Part shown: positions 7,875 through 16,531 of the stretch, piece after piece
How the letters are laid out: every line of letters starts with the position of its first letter
How positions within the stretch are numbered: the first letter of the stretch is position 1
From: Serratia quinivorans
GTDB taxonomy: Bacteria > Pseudomonadota > Gammaproteobacteria > Enterobacterales > Enterobacteriaceae
Direction: 5' to 3'
NCBI RefSeq assembly: GCF_946227985.1
Contig: NZ_CAMKGL010000013.1
Coordinates: 1 to 64,000, forward strand
DNA length: 64,000 nt
Made by a program: the position numbers and the translations under genes
Notes under the pieces: generated by a model
Seen by the model: only the letters and a program-made list of their open reading frames with translations
Told to the model about the DNA's origin: nothing
Databases searched by the model: none

Positions 7875-8689
7875 GGTTGGATTGCTCCCGTAAAGTCCTG
7901 CAGATAACGGTTAAATTGCTCCGGCGCATCGAGATAGCTGGCGTGCCCTGCGCCCTCAATCAGCCGCAGAGGCGCGTCCTGCTGCTGCGCCAGTATTGCC
8001 GCCGCTTCCGGCGGTGTGATCCGGTCGCCGTCGCCGCACCACACCTGTAACGGGCCACGGTAACGCGCCAGATGGCGGCTGATATCGTCGTTGGCCAGCA
8101 TCCAGGCGGCGCTGAGAAAACCGTCCGGATCCAGCTGCTGCATGCCATTACGTACCCAGGCGATATCCTGCGGATCCGCGTCATCACGCAACAGCGCAGC
8201 CGCCCGTTGTTCGCCGTAGCCCTGCGGCCCCAGCGTTTCAATCATCTGTTTGCGCTGGTCGTAAACCTGCCGGCGTTTTTCTTCCGGTGCCGTGGCATAA
8301 CCCTGAGCCGGATCCGCCAGCACCAGTCCGCATAGCCCGTCGGGATGATCGGCAGCATAGGCGCTGCCGATCAACGCACCGAGCGAATGGCCGATAATCA
8401 GCGGTTGCTCCAGCCCAAGCTCTGCCACCAGCGCCGCCAGCGCGGCGGCGTAAGCGGTGGCATCCGGCTGGTTCACCGTCAGCGGCAGGCTGCCGCCGTA
8501 GCCCGGAGCATCCCAGGCCAGCAGGCGGTGACCGTCGGCCAGGCCAGGATCGTTAAACTGCTTGACCCACGAGGCCGAACCAGAGCTGATGCCGTGCAGC
8601 AACACCACCGGGCGGCCGTGCCCCGCTTCGCGCCAGCTCAGGGTGTAACCCCCGCAGCGCGCCTGCTGACGTTGCGCCAGACCGTTCAT
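7871..8689 (-). CDS. Alpha/beta hydrolase, candidate meta-cleavage-product hydrolase
   Basis: A 272-aa alpha/beta-hydrolase-fold enzyme. The nucleophile elbow is GHSLG, the acid is probably Asp in GDGDRITPPE and the base His in GAGHASYLD; LLHGISSG supplies the oxyanion-hole segment. The start is the ATG at 8689, which shares one base with the cupin TGA (TGATG); a much longer in-frame reading upstream is only overlap with the cupin gene. With an extradiol dioxygenase in the same operon, hydrolysis of the C-C bond of a ring-fission product is the natural guess. An ester or lactone hydrolase is the alternative. Confidence 0.8.
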   Translation of the reverse strand: MNGLAQRQQARCGGYTLSWREAGHGRPVVLLHGISSGSASWVKQFNDPGLADGHRLLAWDAPGYGGSLPLTVNQPDATAYAAALAALVAELGLEQPLIIGHSLGALIGSAYAADHPDGLCGLVLADPAQGYATAPEEKRRQVYDQRKQMIETLGPQGYGEQRAAALLRDDADPQDIAWVRNGMQQLDPDGFLSAAWMLANDDISRHLARYRGPLQVWCGDGDRITPPEAAAILAQQQDAPLRLIEGAGHASYLDAPEQFNRYLQDFTGAIQP

Positions 8690-9213
8690 CAGTTGCGTTT
8701 CACTTTGGATAAGGGGTGATCTGCCGGGTAGGTCGGCGTTTCCGGTTTGGCGGTGCCGAGCATCACGCACATCAACGCCTCTTCCTCGCCGTGGTTGAAC
8801 AACCCACGATAAACACCGGCCGGAACCGAGATCAGATCGCGCTCTTTCAACTTGGTTTCGTAGTACTCCGTGCCGTCCTGGATCATCAGCGTAATGCTGC
8901 CCTTGAGCATAAAGAACACCTCTTCCACATCGTCGTGCAGGTGCAACGGGCCTTCGCATTTCGACGGCAGCACCATGGTGGAGAAGGTAAAGTTGCCCGC
9001 CGGAATGGTGTTGGTGTCGTTCACCACCCCGGTGGCACCGGTGCCGATATAGCGCATCTGCGCACGGCGGTATTTCGGGTCGTAGTCAGCCTGGAATTTC
9101 AACGCATTCCAGTCATATTTACGGCCTTCAAAGCGGGCGATACGTGATTCCACCCAATTTTCTATCGACTGATCCTGCGGCTTGACGGCAGCTTGTTTCT
9201 CAACCTGAGACAT
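8689..9213 (-). CDS. Cupin-domain protein
   Basis: A 174-aa single-domain cupin. Metal-binding motif 1 reads GPLHLHDDVEEVFFMLKG and motif 2 lies around PAGVYRGLFNHG. The ATG at 9213 follows AGAGGAG. Cupins of this kind can be metal-dependent dioxygenases, isomerases or non-catalytic binding proteins, so the reaction cannot be fixed. It is translationally coupled to the downstream hydrolase gene (TGATG) and lies 30 bp after the MFS carrier gene, so it belongs to the pathway. A second ring-cleaving oxygenase is one possibility. Confidence 0.8.
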   Translation of the reverse strand: MSQVEKQAAVKPQDQSIENWVESRIARFEGRKYDWNALKFQADYDPKYRRAQMRYIGTGATGVVNDTNTIPAGNFTFSTMVLPSKCEGPLHLHDDVEEVFFMLKGSITLMIQDGTEYYETKLKERDLISVPAGVYRGLFNHGEEEALMCVMLGTAKPETPTYPADHPLSKVKRN

Positions 9214-9243
9214 GTTGGTACTCCTCTGTGAATCAATGGGATA

Positions 9244-10506
9244 TCAATATTTCTTCAGCAACGGCAGCAGAATGATGCAGCCGATAAAGGCCATCACCAC
9301 CAGGAACAGCAAGCCGTTATCCATGTTGCCGGTGGCGGCGATCAGCGCCCCCATCAGCACCGGTGCCAACGCACCGGCAAAATTGCCCAATCCGTTAAAA
9401 ATACCGCCGGCGGTGGCGCTAACCTTGCTGCTGGTGGCCTTCGCCAGCAGGGCAAAGATGTTCGGCGCACCGGCTCCCCACATAAAGGTGCTGAAAGCCA
9501 TGGCGGCGATCACGCTGTAGGTCCCCTGCATATGCAGCACCACGGCCAACCCCAGCCCGGCACCGCACAGCGAGATAAAGCAGGCCAGCGCACGGCGATC
9601 CAGTTTGTCCGACAGCCAGGCACCGAGCACTTCGCCGAGCAGCATGGCAATAAACGGCAGCGATGACAGATAACCGGCGTGTTCCAGGTGAATGCCTTTG
9701 CCCTTGATCAGGTAGCTGGGCAGCCAGCCGTTCATGCCCCACAGGTAGGTCAGGAAGGCGATGTTAAACAGGCAAATCATCCAGAAATGCGGGTTACGTA
9801 ACAGCTCAAGGCGATGCTGTTTGCGTTCGGCCACCGCCGGGGGAGAAACGGTAGCGGCAGCCGGGCGCGACACATTCAGATGACGCATGCCGAACAGCAC
9901 CAACAGCATTACCGGCAGCGTCAGGAACGCCATAAAGAAGAAGGTGGTCTGCCAGTCAAAGGTGTTGAGGATATACAGCGTGACCGGGAAGCCGAGCGCC
10001 GCCCCCAGCGGGGTGCCGAGTAGCCACAGCATGGTGGCTCGCGCCTGCAGCCGCTGCGGGAAGGCCTGGCGAATAATGGCGTAGGCCATCGGCAGCAGCG
10101 GGCCTTCGGCAATGCCGAGTAAAATGCGCAGCGTCATCATGGTGTGATAAGAACGGGCCAGGCCCATCAGCACCATCAATACGCCCCATACCACCATCAT
10201 GCCGATCAGCACTTTTACCGGGTTCAAGCGATCGCCAATGCCGCTGAGCAGCATCGAAGAAATGCCGTACGAGAACAAAAATGCGCTCATCAGCAAGCCC
10301 AGTCGCGCCGGGTCAAAACTGATGCCCAGCGCCTGCTGGAATTCGCTATCGGAAAACAGTGCCGCGATGCTGATCTTGTCGAAAAATGCCAACAGCACGC
10401 AGGCAAACAGCGCAATCGGCACCGACCAGCGCACCCGCTGCTGCGGATTTTCGGCAACGGCTTCCCCCACCCGTCCAGCGCGGGCGTCAATTTCTTGCGT
10501 AGTCAT
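9244..10506 (-). CDS. MFS transporter, likely anion:cation symporter type for aromatic acid uptake
   Basis: A 420-aa protein with about twelve hydrophobic segments in two halves separated by a polar central loop (about residues 205-235). SYGISSMLLSGIGDRLNP and the ILLGIAEGPLLPMAYAII segment resemble the ACS family of MFS carriers for organic anions and aromatic acids. It lies inside the catabolic operon between the ferredoxin reductase and cupin genes, so uptake of the pathway substrate is likely. An ERIC repeat separates it from the reductase gene. A second MFS gene at 16739 has related motifs, so the two may handle different substrates or be partly redundant. Confidence 0.85.
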   Translation of the reverse strand: MTTQEIDARAGRVGEAVAENPQQRVRWSVPIALFACVLLAFFDKISIAALFSDSEFQQALGISFDPARLGLLMSAFLFSYGISSMLLSGIGDRLNPVKVLIGMMVVWGVLMVLMGLARSYHTMMTLRILLGIAEGPLLPMAYAIIRQAFPQRLQARATMLWLLGTPLGAALGFPVTLYILNTFDWQTTFFFMAFLTLPVMLLVLFGMRHLNVSRPAAATVSPPAVAERKQHRLELLRNPHFWMICLFNIAFLTYLWGMNGWLPSYLIKGKGIHLEHAGYLSSLPFIAMLLGEVLGAWLSDKLDRRALACFISLCGAGLGLAVVLHMQGTYSVIAAMAFSTFMWGAGAPNIFALLAKATSSKVSATAGGIFNGLGNFAGALAPVLMGALIAATGNMDNGLLFLVVMAFIGCIILLPLLKKY

Positions 10507-10522
10507 GAAACGCTCCCGGTTT

Positions 10523-10641
10523 CCCCTTCGTGTTTCACGCTGCAGCGTTGTTGGCTGCGGACATTCACCCAGTCACTTACTTGAGTAAGCTCCCGGGATT
10601 CATGTCCTTGCCGCCTAGCCGTAACATGAAAATCCTTGGGG
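10523..10641. repeat. ERIC (127-bp intergenic repeat), copy 1
   Basis: Contains CAGTCACTTACTTGAGTAAG followed by CTCCCGGGATTCA, matching the ERIC core, between inverted ends. It fills the gap between the reductase and MFS genes inside the operon, so it would be transcribed and fold as a hairpin. Confidence 0.85.
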
Positions 10642-10646
10642 AGTTA

Positions 10647-11858
10647 TTATTTCAACGCCATCAAAGAAAACTCTGCGTCCGCCAACTGCTGCGGTTCCAA
10701 CACTCGCCCACTGGCCAGCCAGCGCTTGCCCAGCTTGATGGTGCGTGCGTCGTTGAACGCCACCATCTGTACCAACTGCCGGTCGGCATTCAGCGTGAAG
10801 AACACCTGTGACTGTGGCGTGCGTCGCACCACGTGATGCACACCGCCGGTGGGTATGCCGAGGATCTGGATATTGGCATCGTATTGATCCGACCACAGCC
10901 AGGCCACGTCATCGTAAGGTGAGGCGAAGGCATCCAACATCGCGCAGGCGGTGCTGATCGCCTGATTCTGCGCATAGGCCCAGGATTGCAGGCACAGACC
11001 CAGCGTCGGATGGCGCGCTACGTCGCCGGCGGCGAAAATCGCCGGGTGGCTGGTGCGCCCCTGGCCGTCAACCACGATACCGGCGTCAACCTTCAGCCCG
11101 GCGCTATGCGCCAGTTCCAGATTCAACTCCACGCCGATCCCCACCACCACCAGATCAAACTCCTGAGGATCGCTGCTGTCGCTGCCGATCCAGGCGCTGC
11201 CGTTACGATCTTCCAGTTGGATGTCACCGCAGCCGCAATGCACCGTCACGCCCTGCTGCTGATGCAGTTCGAGCAGCGCCTGGGAAACGTCTGCCCCCAC
11301 GCTGCGCATGCACAGCGCGGGCTGACGCTCGAATACCGTGACCTCTGCCCCAATACGCCGTGCCGAAGCGGCGATTTCCAGGCCGATCCAACCGCCGCCG
11401 ACGATGGCCAGATTACGGCAGCCCTGCAGCGCCTGGCGCAGTCGGCTGGCATCGTCCCAGGAGCGCAGCGTCATAACGCGCGGATGACTGGCCCAACGGG
11501 CGTCCGGCAGACGCGGTCGCCCACCGGTGGCGATCAGCAGTTGATCAAACTGCAGCTGTCGGCCGTCGCTGAGAGTGACCATTTGTTGTTGTGCATCAAT
11601 AGTTTCGGCACGCAGTGGGCGGCACCAGTTGATATTCAACCCGGCCACCACCTGCTCACTGAACAGTCGGCTGAGCGGCGCATTGCCGTCCAGCAGCGCC
11701 GCCTTGGAAAGTGGCGGACGTTCATAAAAGTCATAGGGTTCGTCGCTAACCACCGTCAGCTTGCCGCTGTAGCCGCGGTCACGCAGCGTTTTCGCTGCCC
11801 AGCCCCCGGCCTGACCGCCACCGATGATCAGGATGCCCGCCGCTTCTGGCTGGCTCAT
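10647..11858 (-). CDS. FAD/NAD(P)-dependent ferredoxin reductase of the Rieske oxygenase system
   Basis: A 403-aa glutathione-reductase-type flavoprotein that passes electrons from NAD(P)H to the ferredoxin. The FAD motif GGGQAGGWAAKTLR is at the N-terminus, the NAD motif GGGWIGLEIAAS is near residue 150, and a second FAD segment reads IFAAGDVA. The C-terminal domain resembles the reductase components of ring-hydroxylating dioxygenases. The ATG at 11858 overlaps the extradiol dioxygenase TGA by four bases. With the Rieske ferredoxin at 16027 and the oxygenase at 14652 it completes a three-component system, although the genes are split by the IclR gene. Confidence 0.88.
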   Translation of the reverse strand: MSQPEAAGILIIGGGQAGGWAAKTLRDRGYSGKLTVVSDEPYDFYERPPLSKAALLDGNAPLSRLFSEQVVAGLNINWCRPLRAETIDAQQQMVTLSDGRQLQFDQLLIATGGRPRLPDARWASHPRVMTLRSWDDASRLRQALQGCRNLAIVGGGWIGLEIAASARRIGAEVTVFERQPALCMRSVGADVSQALLELHQQQGVTVHCGCGDIQLEDRNGSAWIGSDSSDPQEFDLVVVGIGVELNLELAHSAGLKVDAGIVVDGQGRTSHPAIFAAGDVARHPTLGLCLQSWAYAQNQAISTACAMLDAFASPYDDVAWLWSDQYDANIQILGIPTGGVHHVVRRTPQSQVFFTLNADRQLVQMVAFNDARTIKLGKRWLASGRVLEPQQLADAEFSLMALK

Positions 11859-12796
11859 AACGCCTCCGGCTTTTTATGTTGGCGACGTGTATCGTGGTCA
11901 ATACCGCCTTCTACTGCCCACTCGGTGAACGACACCAGTGAGTGCTCCAGCTCGCGTGGCTGCCAGTTTTCGGTCAGGTAATCGTCGTTGGTGTAGTACT
12001 CAAACGCCCCGCCGGTCGGGCTGTTGACGTACCAGAAATAGGCCGAGGATATCGGGTGGCGGCCGGGGCCGATAAAGGTGCTCCAGTTCTCTTTGTTCAT
12101 GGCGATACCGCCGCCGATCACCTCGTGGATGTCGCGTACGGTAAAGGCCACATGGTTCAGGCCGCGCGGACGATTAGGCAATTTCAGCAGGAACAGGTTG
12201 TGATGGCCGCCGCGCGCCTGAGTACGCAGGAATACCGCGCGGTCGATATAGCGGTCCGAGACCTGGAACCCCAGTACTTCACGGTAGAAACGTTCGGTCG
12301 CGGCCAGATCCTCGACGAAAAACACCACGTGGCCGATATTGATTGGCTGTGCCTGGGCATACACCGGGCTCGGCTGATCGATACGGCGCACGTCGCCCCA
12401 CTGGTTGATCGGCGACACCGGTAAATCAACGTCCCGCTGCCGGCTAACGCAAAAGCGCACTGTCATACCGTTCGGATCAAGGCACTCAAGTTCTTCCCCG
12501 ACCAGGCGGAAACCCGGCATCTGCGCCAACACTGGCTGCAACGCCGCCAATTCGGCCGGGCTGCCAACGCCCCAGGTCATGCGACGCAGGGTCGAACCGC
12601 CCTCAAATGCCGGAGGTAATGCTTCGCTCTGCAACGGATGCAACACCACGCGCGCCCCGCTCAGGGTAGTGAATTCACGCTGGGTTTCGCCCCAATGCTG
12701 TTGCGCCGCCTGCAGGCCGAAGTCCTGCATGAATTTTTCGCAGGTTGGCAGATCTTCGACGCCAAATTCCAGTTTTTCGATTCCGATTACGCTCAT
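11855..12796 (-). CDS. Type I extradiol (VOC-family) ring-cleavage dioxygenase
   Basis: A 313-aa two-domain vicinal-oxygen-chelate protein, the usual size for catechol 2,3-dioxygenases. The metal-binding residues are in the second domain: His156 (NIGHVVFF), His215 (GLNHVAF) and Glu266 (GAFEYY), the 2-His-1-Glu iron site. I chose the ATG at 12796 (MSVIGIEKLEFG) because GTGAGG precedes it; a longer reading from 12850 has no ribosome site. It probably cleaves a catechol made by the Rieske oxygenase and an SDR. It is the first gene after an intergenic region with an inverted repeat, and may start the downstream operon ending at 3092. Confidence 0.87.
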   Translation of the reverse strand: MSVIGIEKLEFGVEDLPTCEKFMQDFGLQAAQQHWGETQREFTTLSGARVVLHPLQSEALPPAFEGGSTLRRMTWGVGSPAELAALQPVLAQMPGFRLVGEELECLDPNGMTVRFCVSRQRDVDLPVSPINQWGDVRRIDQPSPVYAQAQPINIGHVVFFVEDLAATERFYREVLGFQVSDRYIDRAVFLRTQARGGHHNLFLLKLPNRPRGLNHVAFTVRDIHEVIGGGIAMNKENWSTFIGPGRHPISSAYFWYVNSPTGGAFEYYTNDDYLTENWQPRELEHSLVSFTEWAVEGGIDHDTRRQHKKPEAL

Positions 12797-12850
12797 TAAT
12801 TGTGCCTCACGTTCTCGCTGAATGCGTTTTTCAGGCATGACAAACCCCAC

Positions 12851-12867
12851 CCCATGATTGTCATGGG
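12851..12867. promoter_or_regulatory. Inverted repeat, candidate operator upstream of the extradiol dioxygenase gene
   Basis: CCCATGA-TTG-TCATGGG is a perfect 7-bp inverted repeat with a 3-bp spacer, 55 bp upstream of the dioxygenase ATG and 90 bp beyond the IclR stop. Position and symmetry suit a regulator site, but the bound protein is unknown. Confidence 0.4.
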
Positions 12868-12956
12868 TCTTATCCCTGCCTGAGTCATTGGTAGGGGACG
12901 ACGCTATTCGTCCCGATTAATGCGGACGCAGCTTGCAGCGCCCCGACGAAAATCAG

Positions 12957-13751
12957 TTAACCGGCGTTAGCCTGCGGCGGTGCGCCCAGGAAGCCGGAGA
13001 TTTTCACTGCGGCGTCCCGCACCTCCATGCGTAACCGCTCGCGATCCGCTTTTGGGATCTCATCGGACGGCACCATAATGCTGATCACGGCCTCAACCCG
13101 CTGCTCGCGGTTGAAGATCGGGTAGACGATGGAAGAGATACCGTGGCGGAAAAACGACTCGCCGATCACATAGCCGCGCGCCTTGTCCTGCTGCACCATT
13201 TGCCACAGCATTTCGCGATCTGCCGGGGTACCCGGGCCACTCCCCGGCAGTTGTTCCTGCGGATACAGCAGTTCGAATTCTTCGCGGGTGGCGCTGGTCA
13301 GCAACATGCGGCCAAGCGAAGTTTGGTGCACCGGCAGACGGGTGCCGACGCTGACCTGGTTGATTTGCGAACCGGCGGCGCTGACACGGGCAATGTAGAT
13401 CACATCGCGTCCATCACGGATCGCCAGATGACTGCTGCACTGGCTGCGATCGCGCAGTTGTTCTATTACTGGCTGACCGGCCTGCGCCACGTCCAGCGAG
13501 GCAATATATTCAAAGCCCAGGCGCAGCACCTTGATGCCCAGCGAGAAAGTGTTGGTGCGTGGGTTGCGCTCCAGAAAACCCAGATGCTCCAGCGTTTGCA
13601 CCACGCGATAGGCGGTAGCTTTTGGCATATCGACCAGGCGATGCAATTGGGCAAAGGTCATTTCCTTATGTTGCTCGCCAAACGCCAGCAACAGTTGCAA
13701 TCCGCGATCCAGTCCTGGGATCAGATATTTACACCCTTGGTCGTCTGCCAT
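12957..13751 (-). CDS. IclR-family transcriptional regulator
   Basis: A 264-aa regulator. The N-terminal winged helix-turn-helix spans about residues 20-75, including TFAQLHRLVDMPKATAYRVV. The C-terminal effector domain is of IclR type, with SSHLAIRDGRDVIYIARV and GTRLPVHQTSLGRMLL. IclR proteins often control aromatic catabolism, responding to a substrate or intermediate, as activators or repressors. It lies between the two halves of the catabolic cluster and is transcribed in the same direction. The symmetric sites at 12851 and 16367 are candidate targets; which it binds is inference. Confidence 0.9.
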   Translation of the reverse strand: MADDQGCKYLIPGLDRGLQLLLAFGEQHKEMTFAQLHRLVDMPKATAYRVVQTLEHLGFLERNPRTNTFSLGIKVLRLGFEYIASLDVAQAGQPVIEQLRDRSQCSSHLAIRDGRDVIYIARVSAAGSQINQVSVGTRLPVHQTSLGRMLLTSATREEFELLYPQEQLPGSGPGTPADREMLWQMVQQDKARGYVIGESFFRHGISSIVYPIFNREQRVEAVISIMVPSDEIPKADRERLRMEVRDAAVKISGFLGAPPQANAG

Positions 13752-13773
13752 GTCCGTTTCCTTATAGGGTCAT

Positions 13774-13898
13774 GCCTTAAATAATTGCAGTTGCATCCAG
13801 GCGGCAAGCGAGTAAATCCCGATGAGCTTACATTAAGTAAGTGATTCGGGTGCGCGAACGCAGCCAACACAGATGCAACTTCAAGTATGACAGGCATA
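13774..13898. repeat. ERIC repeat, copy 2
   Basis: Carries TAAGTAAGTGATTCGGGTGCGCG and the end GCAACTTCAAGTATGACAGG in the core order of ERIC. It fills the space between the IclR gene and the SDR gene at 13900, so the IclR promoter must lie in or beside it. Confidence 0.85.
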
Positions 13899-13899
13899 A

Positions 13900-14655
13900 T
13901 TAGTTAAAGACGAAACCGCCGTTGACCGGCAACAGCTGACCGGTCACGAAGTTCGCCAGCGGTGACAGCAGGTAAAGCACCGTACCGTTGACGTCGTCAG
14001 GATGCTGCGCCCCGGCCAACGCCCGGCCCTGCTCGTACAGCTGATGACGCTCGGCAGGCACGTATTCCGTGGCCTCCACCCGCGTCAGGCCCGGGGCGAT
14101 GGCATTAACGCAAATCCCCTGCGGGCCCAGCTCACGCGCCATCGAGCGGGTCATCGAGATAATCGCCCCTTTGCTGGCCACATAGGCCATTAAGCGCGGT
14201 GCGCCCCACAGCGCGGTATCCGAAGCCACGTTAACGATCTTGGCATGCGGGTTTTGTGCCAGCAGCGGTACTGCCGCCTGGCTCACCAGCCAGGTGCCGC
14301 GTACGTTGACCTGCATCACCCGATCCCACAGATCGATATCGTATTCCATCATGGTTTTGCCGCCGACACCGGTGGCCAGGGCCGCATTGTTCACCAACCC
14401 GTCAACGGCCCCGCCTTCGGCAATGGCGTTAAATGCGGCGCTGATCGAGGCGGGATCCGCCAGATCTATCACCTGGCTTTCGACCTGTGCCCCCTGCTCA
14501 CGCAGGCTGGCGGCGCCGTCTGCCAGTTCATCCGCCAGAATATCGCACATCACCACTTTGGCACCGGCGGCGGCAATCGCGGCAGCGAAACTACGCCCCA
14601 GCCCGCGTGCTGCGCCGGTTACCACAATACGTTTTCCCGTCAGCAGGCCGTTCAC
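13900..14655 (-). CDS. SDR-family dehydrogenase, candidate cis-dihydrodiol dehydrogenase
   Basis: A 251-aa classical SDR. The cofactor motif TGAARGLGRS is at the N-terminus, NNAA is near residue 90, and the catalytic Tyr and Lys are in AYVASKGAI. The C-terminus ends LLPVNGGFVFN. It starts with GTG at 14655 overlapping the Rieske oxygenase TGA (GTGA), so the two are translationally coupled. In Rieske dioxygenase pathways the next step is oxidation of the cis-dihydrodiol to a catechol by an SDR, and the coupling supports that role. Substrate specificity is not readable. Confidence 0.85.
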   Translation of the reverse strand: MNGLLTGKRIVVTGAARGLGRSFAAAIAAAGAKVVMCDILADELADGAASLREQGAQVESQVIDLADPASISAAFNAIAEGGAVDGLVNNAALATGVGGKTMMEYDIDLWDRVMQVNVRGTWLVSQAAVPLLAQNPHAKIVNVASDTALWGAPRLMAYVASKGAIISMTRSMARELGPQGICVNAIAPGLTRVEATEYVPAERHQLYEQGRALAGAQHPDDVNGTVLYLLSPLANFVTGQLLPVNGGFVFN

Positions 14656-15695
14656 TGCGCCGCCTCCAGTTCACTGAGGCGCGCCAGCTGTTTCTGCGCT
14701 TCCTTTTGCATCATACGGCGCAGGCGAGATAGCCCGACGTCATGCTGATACAGATATTCACGGCCACGCGCGTTCGGTGCCATGTTTTCCAGCACGATGC
14801 GATCCTGTTCCAATACATCCCAGTGCAAGGATTCCAGGCGGTTGCGGTACATAAAGCGCCACATGTCACGCTGCCAGTCTTTCACCTTGCGGATCCGCCA
14901 GAAGAACACCCGGCAATGATCCTTGTCTTCCGGAACCACCATGCCGATGATCCAGAAGTGGCCGCCCGGTCCAAAGCGCTTTTTGTACGGGATCGACAGG
15001 CGCATCCAGTAGGCTCCGCTGCTGCCGAACTCTACCCAGTCAAAGTTGACGCCAATCTGGCCATTCTTCTTAAAGATGAAACCGCTGTCGGTCGGCTCCA
15101 GCGCCATGTCTGCCTTGCGATCCCCTTCCGCCATTGAGTGCGACGAGGAATGCAGGTAGGTGCCGTGCATCGGGTCCATCACGTTTTCCAACGCGTACTG
15201 GTAATTACAGTCCCAGCTGGCGGTGCACAGGAAGTTGCTGTAGGCGGCTTCGTCCGCCAACTCAGGCGGGAAGGTCAGTTCGGCCGGTTCTTCATCTGCG
15301 GTCACGCCGAAATAGAGGAACACCGCGCCGTAGGCCTCTTTGGCCGGATAAGAACGCAGGCATTTCTGCCCCACCAACGGGCAACGATCGACCGCCGGCA
15401 CGTCTTTAACCGTACCGTCACCGCCCACTTCAACGCCGTGATACCAGCAGGCGATACGATCGCCCAGGTTCCAGCCCATGGAAAGCCGTGCTCCGCGATG
15501 CGGACAACGATCTTCCAGCGCGTGGATCGCGCCTTCGCCGTCACGCCACACCACGATTTGCTGCTCCAGACGCGTAATACCAACCGGATTATTGCCAATT
15601 TCCCAACTGGCCAGCACCGGATACCACATGCCGCGCAGCCCCTGGTCGAGATAGTCCTGCAAGGCTTGTGCTGAGGACGTTGTGTTTGCTGTCAT
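14652..15695 (-). CDS. Rieske non-heme iron oxygenase, catalytic (alpha) subunit
   Basis: A 347-aa terminal oxygenase. The N-terminal Rieske [2Fe-2S] domain shows Cys64-x-His66 (CPHRG) and Cys83-x2-His86 (CWYHG). The mononuclear iron site is Asp174-x2-His177-x4-His182 (NVMDPMHGTYLH). No beta-subunit gene is present, so it probably forms a homotrimer like carbazole, phthalate or vanillate-type oxygenases. GGGAGAAG precedes the ATG at 15695. Electron supply is likely from the ferredoxin at 16027 and the flavoprotein reductase at 10647. Both dioxygenation and O- or N-demethylation occur in this group. The coupled SDR and the extradiol enzyme favour dihydroxylation. Confidence 0.92.
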   Translation of the reverse strand: MTANTTSSAQALQDYLDQGLRGMWYPVLASWEIGNNPVGITRLEQQIVVWRDGEGAIHALEDRCPHRGARLSMGWNLGDRIACWYHGVEVGGDGTVKDVPAVDRCPLVGQKCLRSYPAKEAYGAVFLYFGVTADEEPAELTFPPELADEAAYSNFLCTASWDCNYQYALENVMDPMHGTYLHSSSHSMAEGDRKADMALEPTDSGFIFKKNGQIGVNFDWVEFGSSGAYWMRLSIPYKKRFGPGGHFWIIGMVVPEDKDHCRVFFWRIRKVKDWQRDMWRFMYRNRLESLHWDVLEQDRIVLENMAPNARGREYLYQHDVGLSRLRRMMQKEAQKQLARLSELEAAQ

Positions 15696-15715
15696 TGTCT
15701 TCTCCCGGGTGTGGA

Positions 15716-16024
15716 TCAGAAACCGTTAACGTGAAGGAATTCGCGGAACGCCGTCTCATTCCACGGCTGGCCGTTGCGATCAAACAGGCGGCGCTGATTA
15801 AGCGCGCTGACGATCTGCTCCAGCTCTTCCGCACCCTGATCGAAGATCTCTTCCAACGCCGTCACCAGCGCAGTTTCAAAACCGTCCGGCACCCGGGCAC
15901 GGTTCTGCCAGATGACGTTTTGGAATTGGCCTGGCTGGTGAATTTGACCGTTGCCGCCTTCGCGCGCCGGGATCACCTGTTGGGTGTCCGGCAGCCAGGG
16001 ATTGAAATCGGTGATGTGCTGCAT
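15716..16024 (-). CDS. Small protein of unknown function between ferredoxin and oxygenase genes
   Basis: A 102-aa soluble protein with no signal peptide or membrane segment. The N-terminus is rich in Trp, Gln and Pro (NPWLPDTQQ), and the C-terminal half looks helical and acidic (ALEEIFDQGAEELEQIVSAL). The ATG at 16024 follows GGAGGAG within the ferredoxin gene end, with only two bases between genes, so co-translation is likely. It does not resemble the usual beta subunit of dioxygenases (about 160-180 aa). I recall similar short proteins beside Rieske oxygenase genes in other bacteria but cannot name a proven function. An accessory or assembly factor is possible. Confidence 0.75.
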   Translation of the reverse strand: MQHITDFNPWLPDTQQVIPAREGGNGQIHQPGQFQNVIWQNRARVPDGFETALVTALEEIFDQGAEELEQIVSALNQRRLFDRNGQPWNETAFREFLHVNGF

Positions 16025-16026
16025 GA

Positions 16027-16344
16027 TTACTCCTCCGCAATAAAGGTGATTTGGATTTGATTGTCGATCACCCGGGTGGCATAGGTTTGCAGATCGCGGC
16101 CGCCTGGCTCACGCAGGCACTGGCCGGTACGCACGTCGAACAATGCTTCGTGCAACGGACACTCGACCTTACCGTCATCAACAAACCCCTGGCTGAGCAA
16201 GGCATAGGCATGTGGGCAAACGTCTTCCAGCGCGTAATAGTTGCCGTCGATCAGATACACCCCGACTTCTTTCCCTTCCACGTTGGCGGAGAAAGGAAAA
16301 TCTTCTTTCACCTGAGACACTTCACACACTTTCTTCCAGCTCAT
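16027..16344 (-). CDS. Rieske-type [2Fe-2S] ferredoxin
   Basis: A 105-aa electron carrier. Cluster ligands are Cys43 and His45 (DVCPHAYALL) with Cys62 and His65 (ECPLHEALF). The length matches the ferredoxin components of three-component ring-hydroxylating oxygenases. It is the first gene of the minus-strand operon: AGAGGA precedes the ATG at 16344, and a perfect palindrome lies 23 bp upstream. It should carry electrons from the reductase (10647) to the oxygenase (14652). A NirD-like role is excluded by the context. Confidence 0.9.
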   Translation of the reverse strand: MSWKKVCEVSQVKEDFPFSANVEGKEVGVYLIDGNYYALEDVCPHAYALLSQGFVDDGKVECPLHEALFDVRTGQCLREPGGRDLQTYATRVIDNQIQITFIAEE

Positions 16345-16366
16345 TGCTTCTGTCCTCTATCTGATT

Positions 16367-16382
16367 GTTTCATATATGAAAC
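16367..16382. promoter_or_regulatory. Perfect palindrome, candidate operator of the catabolic operon
   Basis: GTTTCATATATGAAAC is a perfect 16-bp palindrome 23 bp upstream of the ferredoxin ATG. IclR-family operators often have TTTC/GAAA half-sites, so the IclR protein of this cluster is the likely ligand (inference). Confidence 0.5.
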
Positions 16383-16531
16383 TCAGTTTCTTATTTAATA
16401 CGCTCACTATAAGTCTGGTGAAACTTTCGTCAAGAGAGCAACGCGGCAATTGTTAATGGAAAGTTGTTTAAACATGACAAATGCGGAGAGGATCACGAAA
16501 AAATGCACGGATATGAAAAACTGATGAACAT

